Assembly (NCBI GenBank): GCA_938028585.1
Contig: CALIZH010000382.1
Span: forward strand, 1 to 64,000
Source: an uncultured Actinomyces sp.
GTDB lineage: Bacteria > Actinomycetota > Actinomycetes > Actinomycetales > Actinomycetaceae
Length of the DNA: 64,000 bases
Direction: 5' to 3'
This document shows, one piece after another, positions 7,182 to 15,416 of the stretch. The notes below the pieces were generated by a model. It was not told the origin of the DNA. It was given only the letters and a program-made list of their open reading frames with translations, and searched no databases. The translations under genes and the position numbers were made by a program. The first letter of the stretch is position 1; each line of letters begins with the position of its first letter.

Positions 7182-7553
7182 GACGTTCTTCTTTCTCTCT
7201 ATATATAAGGAGTGGGTTACCCCTGAGATGAGCGAGGGGATGAGACAATGGAACAATGTCAATCTTTATTTCGACGCTGCGTGCAGCGTCAGAAACGAAA
7301 ACTAGTTGTAATATGTGGCTTGTCTCATATAGACAGGCACACATGAATAGATCTTTTGGTAATTGAACATATTCGTCGCATACATGAATGTATGTGTGCT
7401 ACTATTGTTCTTAGTGGTCTTCTCCCTCTCAGAGGACGCAACTACCATCGCCTGGATCGGTAGTCAACCGTTGAATCGTAAGGACTCATCGCGAGAGGAC
7501 GTGGGCGTAGCCCGCTGATGAGTATGGCTTTTATTAACAGAAAGTGAGACGAG
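7182..7553. other. Divergent promoter region
   Basis: No gene seen. It separates the minus-strand array from the plus-strand surface protein. A short hairpin (ACCCCT/AGGGG) lies near 7217-7236. An inverted repeat CATACATGAATGTATG is at 7379-7394, just upstream of a possible extended -10 (TGCTACTAT near 7398). Confidence 0.4.
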
Positions 7554-10148
7554 ATGATGACAGCAAAGTCACGGACACGCAATCGAATTGCCGCAACTGC
7601 GGCATTGCTTGCGTTTACCGGATCGCTCGGTGCCAGCGCTGCCTTCGCAGAAGGCGGTACAGGTGGTGTTGGCGGCGGTGGCTTCAGCTCCAGCCCCGTC
7701 AATGGTTTGAGCGCGACGTTCCAGTTCTTCGATGCTCCCAAGGTTGGTCCTAATGGTCCTGAATCACCTCAAGGTTGGGGTCAGGATTCAATCAATTGGT
7801 TCTTGGGTCAGAGGCACCTTGATGGTACCAAGATGGGTGCGAAGGTTCAGGCCGCATGTGACCAGGCATTGAATGACGCAAATGATCGTGCGCGTGCACA
7901 TGGCGATAATAATCCTAAGTCGCGCGTTGTCGGTATCATGTATGCGCTTTACAAGGAGGATCCGAACGTTGAGGCCGCTCGTGGTCAGCAGCACTTCTTT
8001 GATCTCATGAACTATTGGCGTAATAACATTGACTATGGCGGTTTCTTCGAACTGTCTAGGGATACGCCTCTGTTTAAGGAATGGGTCGCAAATTTGGGTG
8101 ACGAGGGTATCAATAAGGCTTCTAATAACGGCAAAGATAGTGTTTCCGCCGTGTGTGTTGCGGTGAACAGCCATGAGCCTCGTACTCTTGATATTCCGCC
8201 TACCTACAAGCTGAACATCACGACGAACCACGATTCGCATGTCACCGAGGCCGGTAGCACCGATCCTGTTTACGACATCATTCATGCCTCCCGCGTGGAT
8301 AACAAGGGCGCTGATGAGAATCTGAACGCCGATATCATTTTGAACTACGAAGGTCCCGAGGGAAACAAGTCGGTGACCAAGCAGGCTCAGATCGCCAACC
8401 ACGGTGATACTAAGTCGCCTGAGTTCACTCCCGCTGACTTCGGCTGGTCCTCGTGGCCTGCAACCGGCGAGGGTAAGAAGTTCTGGTTCGATATCCACGT
8501 CGCCAAGCAAGGCAACCTGGAAGAGGCCATTGACACTGCTGACCGTGAAGAGGCTGAGTCCTGGGCTGTGAGGCCCAAGAACCCCGTCAAGTACTTGATG
8601 AATGGTAAGGACGGCTCCCAGCTCAAGGAGCAGGACGTTCTGGCTGCGAACATGTTCTACAACGCGAACATCACTGCGCACTCGAACGGTTACTCCTCTG
8701 AGATGACCATCACCGATACTGTGAACACCGCTGATGTCACGATCGGTGGCAAGGATGCAGATGACGCTGGTCGCGTTCAGGTCTTTGGTCCCGATGGCAA
8801 GCGCGTCAAGGCCGATGTGAAGATCGACCGCTCCACCGAGGGTAAGGTCATCATCTCTGGTACCGTGAAGGACATGGAGAAGCAGGGGACGTACACCCTG
8901 TCTGTTCCGACCTACACGAAGGCTACTGGCGCTGACTACCGTATCCCGGACGATTCCAAGGCGTGCTACACCGCTGCTGGCGACCACTGCTTGAAGGGCA
9001 ACTCCGCTGAGACTGGCAAGGTCACCCCGGATCCCGACAAGGTGTGGACTGCTGATGAGACGGATGCTCGCACCACTGCTGATCCTGAGAAGACGAACTC
9101 GAAGGGTGTGGATCGCCAGACGTTCCTGCCTGGTGACAAGGTTTCTGCTGTGGTCAACGACCACATTGCACCGTTCTTGCAGTACAACCTGGAAGAGTAC
9201 TCCATTGTTGATGACTGGTCCGATGGTCTGGCTTACGTCAAGATGGACAAGGCTCCCAAGGTCTTCTTCCAGGGTAAGGATGTGACCAAGGAATTCGAGA
9301 TCACCAACGATGTCGAAAAGGGTGTCACTACTGCGAAGGCCAAGCCGGAGTTCCTCGCCAAGACTGGTCGCCTGGCAGAATCCGGTGAGGTCAAGCTCGT
9401 CATCTCCGGTGAGTTCCGTCGTGACTACGACACCGATGGTTCGCTGCGCACCCTGATCAACAAGGGTCATGTGACCTGGAACAACGAGATGAAGGCCACC
9501 AACGAGCCTCCGATCTTCACTCTGACCCCCAAGGTCGCTATCGACGTTGAGAAGTACACTCTCGACGAGGGCCTGGAAAAGGGTGACCGTGACGATGCTA
9601 AGGACGCGCTGACCTTGAAGTCTCCCGAGGACGTCACCAAGATTGGCTTCCTTGTGAAGAACACTGGTGATGCTGATCTTGTCGATGTCACCTTGACCGA
9701 TAAGACTCACGAGGGTACCACTGGTAACGTCACTGACATCACCTGTGAGATCCCCGCTGATCAGGCCAAGGCAAACCAGGCGACTACTGGTGTTGCGAAC
9801 GGCACCACCTCTGGAACCGTTAAGGTTGCAGGCGATAAGATCGGTCTGCTCAAGGTTGGTCAGTCTGTGACGTGCACCGGCTTCCTGACTGGTGTTCAGA
9901 CTGGCACCATGCACTCCGATACCGCTACCGCTGAGGGCAAGTCGATCCACAACGGTAAGAAGGTCTCGGACTCCGATGACTGGCACGCAACCGTTCCTGC
10001 TCCGCAGAAGCCCGCACCTCGCGGCGCTGTCACTGGTGAGGCAGCGGGAGCAAACACCGCTGGTCTGGCCGCTGCTGGTACCTTGATGGTTCTGGCTGGC
10101 GCTGGCGCTGGTGCAACTGTTCTTGCTCGTCGCAAGCAGAACGCCTGA
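7554..10148 (+). CDS. Large secreted surface protein with adhesin-like repeat domains
   Basis: 864 residues. Signal peptide 1-32 (cut after AFA), then a Gly-rich spacer, a unique N-terminal domain to about 215, and several beta-sandwich-like domains. The region around residues 500-650 (FLPGDKVSAVVN, YSIVDDW, VFFQGKDVT) resembles isopeptide-type adhesin domains of actinobacterial fimbrial and surface proteins. The C-terminus is a membrane span plus RRKQNA, but no LPxTG- or LAxTG-like motif precedes it. It may be membrane-anchored, or sorted through a divergent motif. Role: adhesion, mating contact or surface exclusion are possible. Start: two adjacent ATGs behind GAAAGTGAG. Confidence 0.75.
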   Translation: MMTAKSRTRNRIAATAALLAFTGSLGASAAFAEGGTGGVGGGGFSSSPVNGLSATFQFFDAPKVGPNGPESPQGWGQDSINWFLGQRHLDGTKMGAKVQAACDQALNDANDRARAHGDNNPKSRVVGIMYALYKEDPNVEAARGQQHFFDLMNYWRNNIDYGGFFELSRDTPLFKEWVANLGDEGINKASNNGKDSVSAVCVAVNSHEPRTLDIPPTYKLNITTNHDSHVTEAGSTDPVYDIIHASRVDNKGADENLNADIILNYEGPEGNKSVTKQAQIANHGDTKSPEFTPADFGWSSWPATGEGKKFWFDIHVAKQGNLEEAIDTADREEAESWAVRPKNPVKYLMNGKDGSQLKEQDVLAANMFYNANITAHSNGYSSEMTITDTVNTADVTIGGKDADDAGRVQVFGPDGKRVKADVKIDRSTEGKVIISGTVKDMEKQGTYTLSVPTYTKATGADYRIPDDSKACYTAAGDHCLKGNSAETGKVTPDPDKVWTADETDARTTADPEKTNSKGVDRQTFLPGDKVSAVVNDHIAPFLQYNLEEYSIVDDWSDGLAYVKMDKAPKVFFQGKDVTKEFEITNDVEKGVTTAKAKPEFLAKTGRLAESGEVKLVISGEFRRDYDTDGSLRTLINKGHVTWNNEMKATNEPPIFTLTPKVAIDVEKYTLDEGLEKGDRDDAKDALTLKSPEDVTKIGFLVKNTGDADLVDVTLTDKTHEGTTGNVTDITCEIPADQAKANQATTGVANGTTSGTVKVAGDKIGLLKVGQSVTCTGFLTGVQTGTMHSDTATAEGKSIHNGKKVSDSDDWHATVPAPQKPAPRGAVTGEAAGANTAGLAAAGTLMVLAGAGAGATVLARRKQNA

Positions 10149-10164
10149 TCATAGGTTTGCATCG

Positions 10165-10221
10165 TATGATGTGAACTAACCGAGTCACCCTCGTAGCGAA
10201 AGCTGCGGGGGTGACTTTTTT
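10165..10221 (+). terminator. Terminator after the surface protein, with a possible promoter in front
   Basis: GTCACCC (10184-10190) pairs with GGGTGAC (10209-10215), followed by six T. A TATGAT hexamer at 10165-10170 stands only about 14 bases before the stem; if it is a real -10 it would give a transcript of about 45 bases. A similar TATGATGTRAAC plus terminator layout occurs at 56010-56093. Confidence 0.65.
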
Positions 10222-10258
10222 ATGCGCGTTTCGTTGTACGTGAGTGGCTCTAATGGTG

Positions 10259-10278
10259 TAGAATGGTTGATGTACCAA
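10259..10278 (+). promoter_or_regulatory. Extended -10 promoter with operator-like palindrome
   Basis: TGTAGAAT at 10257-10264 is followed by TTGATGTACCAA at 10267-10278, a member of the TTGGTATACCAA family found downstream of the -10 in at least seven units of this window. Confidence 0.6.
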
Positions 10279-10305
10279 TAGAATCAACGAAAGGCTACGC
10301 ACCTT

Positions 10306-11040
10306 ATGGCTCCCTCTCAAGCCCAGCCGCACCGCTTGTATGATGATGCTCCACGTGAGCGCCCCGATGTTCCACTCGTCGGTCTCATTGGTCTCAAACG
10401 CTCGGGTAAGGATACTGCTGCTCAGGGCCTTGTTGATGATGGCTGGACGCGTATGGCGTTTGCTGATCCGCTCAAGGAGATGAGCATGAAGTTGCGCGGT
10501 GTGTGGGTAGAGGTGCCCGAAGGTGTTCATCTTGACGCTGCTGTTCCCGTTCTGTGTGGTTCTGTGGGCCACGGTGGGAGCTTTGCACAATACCATTATG
10601 TTGTTGAGGCTCTCGGTATGGAACAGGCCAAAGAGCTAATCCCTGACGTACGTACCCTGCTTCAAAGCCTTGGAACAGACTGTGTGCGGGGGACGTTCGG
10701 TGGCGAAGCGTGGGTGGACCTCATGAAGCGTCAGGTGCGGCGCGGGCTTGCAGATGGGAAGTCCATCGTACTCACTGATGTACGCTTCGACGAGGAGTTC
10801 GACCTTGTACAGCTCCTCGGAGGCGTGACGATCGGCATCTGGCGCGGGGACTTTGACTCCCTGTGCGACGCGCTGGACGATGAGGGAGAGCATGAGGGCG
10901 TTGACACACACGTGTCTGAGATGAACGTGTATCACCTGCTTGATCGGTGCGATTACGTCGTGTGCAACAACGGGTCTATCGACGAGTTGCACCGAGGGGT
11001 TCGCGGCGTCCTTGATTATGAGCAGAGCCTGATGGTCTAA
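10306..11040 (+). CDS. Deoxynucleoside monophosphate kinase
   Basis: 244 residues. Expected to phosphorylate dNMPs to dNDPs with ATP, feeding the nucleotide pool during replication or transfer. The P-loop GLKRSGKDT lies at residues 29-37, followed by the FADPLKE segment typical of the phage T4 gp1-like dNMP kinase family, and a later SLGTDCVR and TDVRF. The N-terminal 20 residues are an extra polar tail. It is a single-gene unit with its own operator-type promoter. Presence of a phage-type nucleotide kinase fits a large self-sufficient element. GAAAGG precedes the ATG at a slightly long spacing. Confidence 0.8.
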   Translation: MAPSQAQPHRLYDDAPRERPDVPLVGLIGLKRSGKDTAAQGLVDDGWTRMAFADPLKEMSMKLRGVWVEVPEGVHLDAAVPVLCGSVGHGGSFAQYHYVVEALGMEQAKELIPDVRTLLQSLGTDCVRGTFGGEAWVDLMKRQVRRGLADGKSIVLTDVRFDEEFDLVQLLGGVTIGIWRGDFDSLCDALDDEGEHEGVDTHVSEMNVYHLLDRCDYVVCNNGSIDELHRGVRGVLDYEQSLMV

Positions 11041-11061
11041 CGAGTAGTGCTTATGTGGCGC

Positions 11062-11167
11062 TTATCTGGTCTAATTGTGACTGGGTAAGCGCCGTTTCGC
11101 TTGATACGTGAGCCGAATAATGTTATGATGGTTTATAGATGACCAGATAAAAACCATCTGGTCCGTG
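11062..11167 (+). promoter_or_regulatory. par promoter with ParR-type binding sites
   Basis: TTGATA (11101-11106) and TATGAT (11124-11129) are spaced by 17 bp. The decamer TTATCTGGTC lies upstream (11062-11071) and its complement GACCAGATAA just downstream of the expected start (11141-11150), with a further CTGGTC at 11158-11163. The same decamer occurs at 1245-1254 and 1278-1287. This fits autorepression by ParR and a second binding locus 9.8 kb away. Confidence 0.65.
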
Positions 11168-11193
11168 TAGTCCACACACAGAAAGGGGTGTCT

Positions 11194-11592
11194 ATGCCCA
11201 AGCGTTTTATGGGGTCTGTTCCACGACCTACGCCGAAGCGGTTCCGTGTCTCTGTTCCAGAAACCGATGAGTCTGTCCTGGCATGGATCGGTGCTCAAAG
11301 TGATCTGAGCAATTCAGTGCGAGCGCTCATTAGAGAGTCGATTGAGCGCAATGGATACCGTGATGCGACGTGTTATCCCGTCCAGCAGCTTCCTCGTCGT
11401 GGCCGTCCTCCGAAATCAGCAGAGGATGAGGCAGAGGACGCGACTGTGCCTGAGATGATTAAACCTGTGGTCGAACCAGATGATGAGGTTGCCACTACCC
11501 CTGCCGTTGTTCCTGTGTCTGCGCATGAGGAACCTGCATATGAAGCCCCGGCTCAAACAAGCGTTGAAGATGTACTCGGTACGTTGCGCTAG
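11194..11592 (+). CDS. parR: ParR-like RHH adaptor of a type II partition system
   Basis: 132 residues. It would bind centromere repeats and link them to filaments of the actin-like protein encoded next. The N-terminal part (FRVSVPE followed by two helices ending RESIERNG, about residues 17-52) fits a ribbon-helix-helix fold. A basic RRGRPPK patch and a long acidic, Pro-rich tail follow, ending VEDVLGTLR, which could be the filament-contacting end as in ParR. GTG at 11188 is in frame, but AAAGGGG is spaced correctly for the ATG at 11194. ParR proteins diverge strongly, so the call leans on gene order and the shared operator repeats. Confidence 0.65.
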   Translation: MPKRFMGSVPRPTPKRFRVSVPETDESVLAWIGAQSDLSNSVRALIRESIERNGYRDATCYPVQQLPRRGRPPKSAEDEAEDATVPEMIKPVVEPDDEVATTPAVVPVSAHEEPAYEAPAQTSVEDVLGTLR

Positions 11593-11622
11593 TAAAAAGA
11601 CTGAAACGAAAGGATTGTCCCT

Positions 11623-12894
11623 ATGACTGCTCAAACCCAAAACCTTGTGGGTGGTATTGACGTTGGCAACGGCTATGTAAAGGGCCTCATTCACTCTGAT
11701 CGCACCGATAAGGCCGGTAAGCTCATTGTCGATACTGTCGATCTTCCAAGTGGCGTCACTTTGATGACGCGCCCGAACTCGCTTCCTGATCCTGACAATG
11801 AGGCGAAGGAGAAGTGCGCTGATGATCTTTACAATAACCTCGATGTGTCGTTCTCTTCGGCGATGGTCTCGAACTCGTACCGACACCTGTTTGGAACGCG
11901 CGCTCTGAGTGCTAATGGCGCGTTCGATGAGTTCAACGTCGTTGGACGGCGCTCGAAGGCTGAGCAAGAACTGTCCAAGGTCTTGATCCTGGGCTGTTTC
12001 GCGGCGAAGGCTCTGCGCGATTACGTCTCTGAGAACAAGGCTCTGCCAACGAGTGAGTTGAACGTCAAGGCTCGCGTGGCTGTGGCTCTCCCCATTGATG
12101 AGTACATGCGCCACCGCACCAGCTACAGTGCTCAGTTCATGAGCGGTGTTCATCTGGTGACTGTCCATAATTTTGAGACCCCCGTGACCATTCGCATCAC
12201 CTTTGATGACGTGGTTGTTATGGCCGAAGGTGCCTCTGCTCAGTGGGCGATCACTGAGAAGGGTGTGCCGCTCATGCAGGCTATGCTCGCTGACGTGCGC
12301 TCCCGTGGTCTTGCTCTCGATGGTGTCACAGCTGAAGATGTCCTGGCTGCGCGCAACACCATTGGTATCGACATTGGCGAAGGCACGGTGAACTTCCCTG
12401 TATTCACTAATGGTAAGTTCAATGCTGACGCCTCAACCACCTTTGGCGAAGGTTACGGCACTGTTCTGACTCGTGCACTCGAATCTATGGATGCAGAAGG
12501 CTTCAACACCGGCTTTACCAGCCGGAAGCAACTGGCTGATTTCCTCCAGCATGAGCCGTCCCCCTTGAAGCGGAACTTCTATGAGAAGGTGCGCACGTAT
12601 GTGGCCCGCGAGATTGAGTTTTTCGCTCGCGCTGTCTCTGATCAATTCGGACGTGTGCTCTCCGTTGTGGGTGCAACCACTGAGGTCGTGTTCGTCTTTG
12701 GCGGCGGATCTGGGCCTGTGAAGGATGCGCTCTATCCTTTGCTCTTGGCGAAGGTCGCCGAGATGAACTCGGCTGACGCAATGCCGGTTCTGTACTTGGA
12801 TGCCTCGTACTCGCGCTCGCTCAACCGTGAGGGTCTGTACTCGATCGCTTTGGCGTCTGCCTCGAAGGGTCGTAAGACGAAGGCATCGGCATGA
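11623..12894 (+). CDS. parM: ParM-like actin-family plasmid segregation ATPase
   Basis: 423 residues. Actin-fold ATPase expected to polymerise and push plasmid copies apart. Phosphate-1 loop GGIDVGNGYVKG at residues 10-21, phosphate-2 IGIDIGEGTVN near 247-257, and an adenosine-type motif VFVFGGGSGPV near 358-368. The length is longer than R1 ParM (about 320) but fits divergent Alp/ParM relatives in Gram-positive plasmids. It lies 30 bases behind the parR-like gene with its own GAAAGGA site. Its stop overlaps the start of the sortase gene (ATGA), an unusual partner for a par operon. Confidence 0.8.
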   Translation: MTAQTQNLVGGIDVGNGYVKGLIHSDRTDKAGKLIVDTVDLPSGVTLMTRPNSLPDPDNEAKEKCADDLYNNLDVSFSSAMVSNSYRHLFGTRALSANGAFDEFNVVGRRSKAEQELSKVLILGCFAAKALRDYVSENKALPTSELNVKARVAVALPIDEYMRHRTSYSAQFMSGVHLVTVHNFETPVTIRITFDDVVVMAEGASAQWAITEKGVPLMQAMLADVRSRGLALDGVTAEDVLAARNTIGIDIGEGTVNFPVFTNGKFNADASTTFGEGYGTVLTRALESMDAEGFNTGFTSRKQLADFLQHEPSPLKRNFYEKVRTYVAREIEFFARAVSDQFGRVLSVVGATTEVVFVFGGGSGPVKDALYPLLLAKVAEMNSADAMPVLYLDASYSRSLNREGLYSIALASASKGRKTKASA

Positions 12895-14006
12895 GTAGCC
12901 CCTGGGATAACGTTTCTCGTCAGTATGGCGTTCAGCCACCTGGCGAGCCTGATGAGGTTTCTGAGGCGGTAGCAGAAGATGCTCCGAACTTGGAGCCTCG
13001 CTCTGGATTGCTGACTTTTGATGAGATCATGCACAGCAGTGGAACGGAAGTAGCTCAGGCTAAGGCACGCAAGAAGCGAAGCGCTCTTGTGACTGGCGTT
13101 GTCAGCGTGCTTATTGCAGCTTTGCTGGGCGGTGGTGGCTACCTGGTCTACCGCGCCTACACCGACTCGCAGATCGAAGACACTTTGTCTTTGCCGAGTG
13201 ACACGTATCAAGATGCTCAGGTGGATCACGGCCCTGTTGATGCAACAACCGAGATGCTCAATCACGAGTGGCCGGTTGTGAACGCGGATTCGGATCAGGG
13301 ATCGAACACCTGGGATATCAACACCGAGGATCACCGGATTCAAACGATGTCTATTGCGCGCATGGCTCCGGGATCGGTGTTTATCCCTGAATCCGGGATT
13401 TACATGGAAGTACAAGGCAGCGACAAGTTTGAGCCATCGAAGTATGGCGACCTCCAGACTATCCACGTGCCAACGAACGTGCATCGTGGCGTCTGGTACT
13501 CCGATGGGGCACCACTGACTCAGTCTGATACTGGCGTGCTGACTAATGTCACTGTGCACTCTGACCCTGTACCAAGCCATAGCACCAACCCCTCTGTCCC
13601 AACCCCTGCTCCTAACGGTACTCCCTCCCCCTCTTCTACTCTTTCCGAGAATCAGGGAACGAAGGATCAGACCACCCCAAATTTTGGAGAAGGAACAACC
13701 TTTATTGCTTCCCATGTTGCATGGACGAAGAAACATCGCGGTGCTCTCTACACGATGGCAACCGATGTTAAGCAAGGAGAGCTCATCTGGGTGAAGGGCT
13801 TTGATGGCTCATTGTCCACATGGCGAGTGAACGGTATGTGGACTGCCGAGCATGAGGCGTTCCCGCCTGACTATTTCAGTGCAAGCGGGCCGCGCCGACT
13901 TGTGCTCACCACGTGTGGTGGTAGAGTGAACAAGCAGGGATACTACCAACAGAACGTGTTTCTTATTGCGGTTCCCGTGCCGCTTAACCAGCAGCTACCG
14001 CACTAA
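12891..14006 (+). CDS. Membrane-anchored sortase-like protein (class F-like), atypical active site
   Basis: 371 residues. Sortases attach surface proteins to the cell wall by cutting a sorting motif. A cytoplasmic N-terminus of about 63 residues precedes one membrane span (64-88), a long linker, and the sortase barrel at the C-terminus. Catalytic His275 sits in FIASHVAW and Cys342 in LTTCGG. In class F enzymes the third residue, Arg, lies in a YRDN motif; here the matching stretch is YYQQN, so Gln353 replaces Arg. It may be inactive, or use Arg345, or recognise an unusual substrate. It overlaps parM by four bases and faces two LAHTG proteins across a shared terminator. Confidence 0.75.
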   Translation: MSSPWDNVSRQYGVQPPGEPDEVSEAVAEDAPNLEPRSGLLTFDEIMHSSGTEVAQAKARKKRSALVTGVVSVLIAALLGGGGYLVYRAYTDSQIEDTLSLPSDTYQDAQVDHGPVDATTEMLNHEWPVVNADSDQGSNTWDINTEDHRIQTMSIARMAPGSVFIPESGIYMEVQGSDKFEPSKYGDLQTIHVPTNVHRGVWYSDGAPLTQSDTGVLTNVTVHSDPVPSHSTNPSVPTPAPNGTPSPSSTLSENQGTKDQTTPNFGEGTTFIASHVAWTKKHRGALYTMATDVKQGELIWVKGFDGSLSTWRVNGMWTAEHEAFPPDYFSASGPRRLVLTTCGGRVNKQGYYQQNVFLIAVPVPLNQQLPH

Positions 14007-14032
14007 GAATGGGATGTGGGTGCGGATGAGAG

Positions 14033-14074
14033 ACACCCCCGTAGCAATGGTGTGAACCATGACTACGGGGGTGT
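14033..14074. terminator. Bidirectional terminator between sortase and LAHTG protein 1
   Basis: ACACCCCCGTAG (14033-14044) pairs perfectly with CTACGGGGGTGT (14063-14074), with an inner ATGGT/ACCAT stem. It lies between convergent genes. Confidence 0.75.
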
Positions 14075-14095
14075 GTTCTATGTGCTATGTGTTTC

Positions 14096-15295
14096 TCAGA
14101 GAGAGAAGCGCTTCCTCAACGCGAGAGCTGCGCCAGCCATGAAGGTGAGCAAGCTTCCACCGATCAACGGCAGAGTTGTCGCTCCAGTGTGAGCCAGAGT
14201 CGTTCCCTGCTGGTCCACAGAGGTGGAGCCGTTAGTAGACTTGGAGCCGCTTTGGGTTACGGACTGAGTGTTGCTCTGTCCATTAACGTCCGTGGTACCC
14301 TGCTTGTCACCGGACTTGTTATTGTCGGTAGCAGCATCGCCCGCACCGCTTTGGTCTCCAACCTTGTCTCCAGCCTGATCATCGGCCTTGTTTCCATCCT
14401 GAGAGCCAGGAGCCGGGGTCTCAGTGCTTCCATCAGTGGAAGGAGCTGGAGCGGGATCCGTGGTCTCGTTACCCGGAGTAGGCGCGGGGGCCGGAGTTAC
14501 TTCACCAGGAGTGGGGGTAGTCGGATCAGTTGTCGTGTCACCCGTGCCAGGGGTCTCGGTGGTTCCACCAGGCGTTGGGGTCGGATCAGGGAGCGGTCCC
14601 TCTGGAGTTGGGATGTTCGGAGTCTCAGTGTTGTCGCCCGCGTTGTCGCTTGGGTTAGGAGCCGGTTTTGGATCCTCAGTGCTTGTACCGGGTGTACCAG
14701 GCGTCGTTTCATTCTTATCCGGCTTAGGTGCTACCGGAGAATCACTCTCGTCAGAAGGCTTGGGGTTTTCGCTGCCAGGCGTCTCAGTAGAGGGATTAGC
14801 AGGAGTTGTCTCGCCCGTCGTGGGATCTGCTGGCGTCACAGCCGGAGGATCAGCCGGGGTTGGATTCCCAGGAGTCACAGGGGCCGGTGGTGTTGGCTCA
14901 GCGGGCGTTGGATCAGCAGTTTCAGGATCTGGCGCATCTTCGGCTGGATCAAGAGTTCCTGTAGCGGGAGCTGGATCCGTTGCGGGCGCTACAGGAGCCG
15001 TCTCAGTTCCAGTAGCCGCTGGAGTCGCTGGAGCTGTATCTGCCGTATCGGTGGTTGCAGCTGTGTTAGCGGTGTTTGCTGCTCCATCACAGATCAGACC
15101 GTTTTCATACGCGACGCCTGCGTTTGTGCCAGGCGTGTACAGACGCGCATCGTCTGCTGCGGTTGGAACTCGGCAGTCTGTATTGCCGAGGTGATCTTCT
15201 GCTGCCATTGCTCCACCTGCGAGAAGCATAGTGAAGGCTGCTGTTGCGCCGATGGTTGCGCCCAGCTTCTTAGCTGGTGTCATTCCATGAGTCAT
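14096..15295 (-). CDS. LAHTG-anchored surface protein 1, Pro/Thr-rich stalk
   Basis: 399 residues. Signal peptide about 1-31. A short unique N-terminal part with two Cys (about 40-70) is followed by a very long low-complexity stalk rich in Thr, Pro, Ala, Asp and Glu (TPAPAPTPG-type repeats), then the sorting signal LAHTGATTLPLIGG, a hydrophobic span and RKRFSL. The stalk would carry the small N-terminal domain through the wall. LAxTG motifs are typical of class E-type sortase substrates in actinobacteria. The ATG at 15295 is favoured by GAAAGAGAG; the longer frame crosses the terminator. A role in mating-pair contact is possible but unproven. Confidence 0.75.
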   Translation of the reverse strand: MTHGMTPAKKLGATIGATAAFTMLLAGGAMAAEDHLGNTDCRVPTAADDARLYTPGTNAGVAYENGLICDGAANTANTAATTDTADTAPATPAATGTETAPVAPATDPAPATGTLDPAEDAPDPETADPTPAEPTPPAPVTPGNPTPADPPAVTPADPTTGETTPANPSTETPGSENPKPSDESDSPVAPKPDKNETTPGTPGTSTEDPKPAPNPSDNAGDNTETPNIPTPEGPLPDPTPTPGGTTETPGTGDTTTDPTTPTPGEVTPAPAPTPGNETTDPAPAPSTDGSTETPAPGSQDGNKADDQAGDKVGDQSGAGDAATDNNKSGDKQGTTDVNGQSNTQSVTQSGSKSTNGSTSVDQQGTTLAHTGATTLPLIGGSLLTFMAGAALALRKRFSL

Positions 15296-15346
15296 GGGAT
15301 GCTCTCTTTCTCGATCGAGTATTGCGACGGGGTGGCACAATAAAAA

Positions 15347-15392
15347 CAAAAGACCCCGTAGCGTCAGTATACCTGAACTACGAGGTCTTTTG
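15347..15392 (-). terminator. Terminator of LAHTG protein 2
   Basis: A 15-bp stem with one mismatch (CAAAAGACC end at 15347 to 15392), followed on the minus strand by TTTTTATTG. It separates the two LAHTG genes, so each is its own unit. Confidence 0.75.
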
Positions 15393-15416
15393 CGGCGATC
15401 AGTGAGCAATTAACAC

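Noticed and set aside
7788..9986. 732-codon minus-strand frame opposite the surface protein gene
   Set aside because: Long antisense frames arise easily in this codon usage; it has no start signal or motif, while the plus strand has a signal peptide and adhesin-like domains.
14087..15343. Plus-strand frames of 418 and 256 codons opposite LAHTG protein 1
   Set aside because: Antisense to low-complexity Pro/Thr repeats, giving Gly/Val/Ser- or Arg/Ser-rich nonsense; the minus frame has signal peptide and sorting motif.
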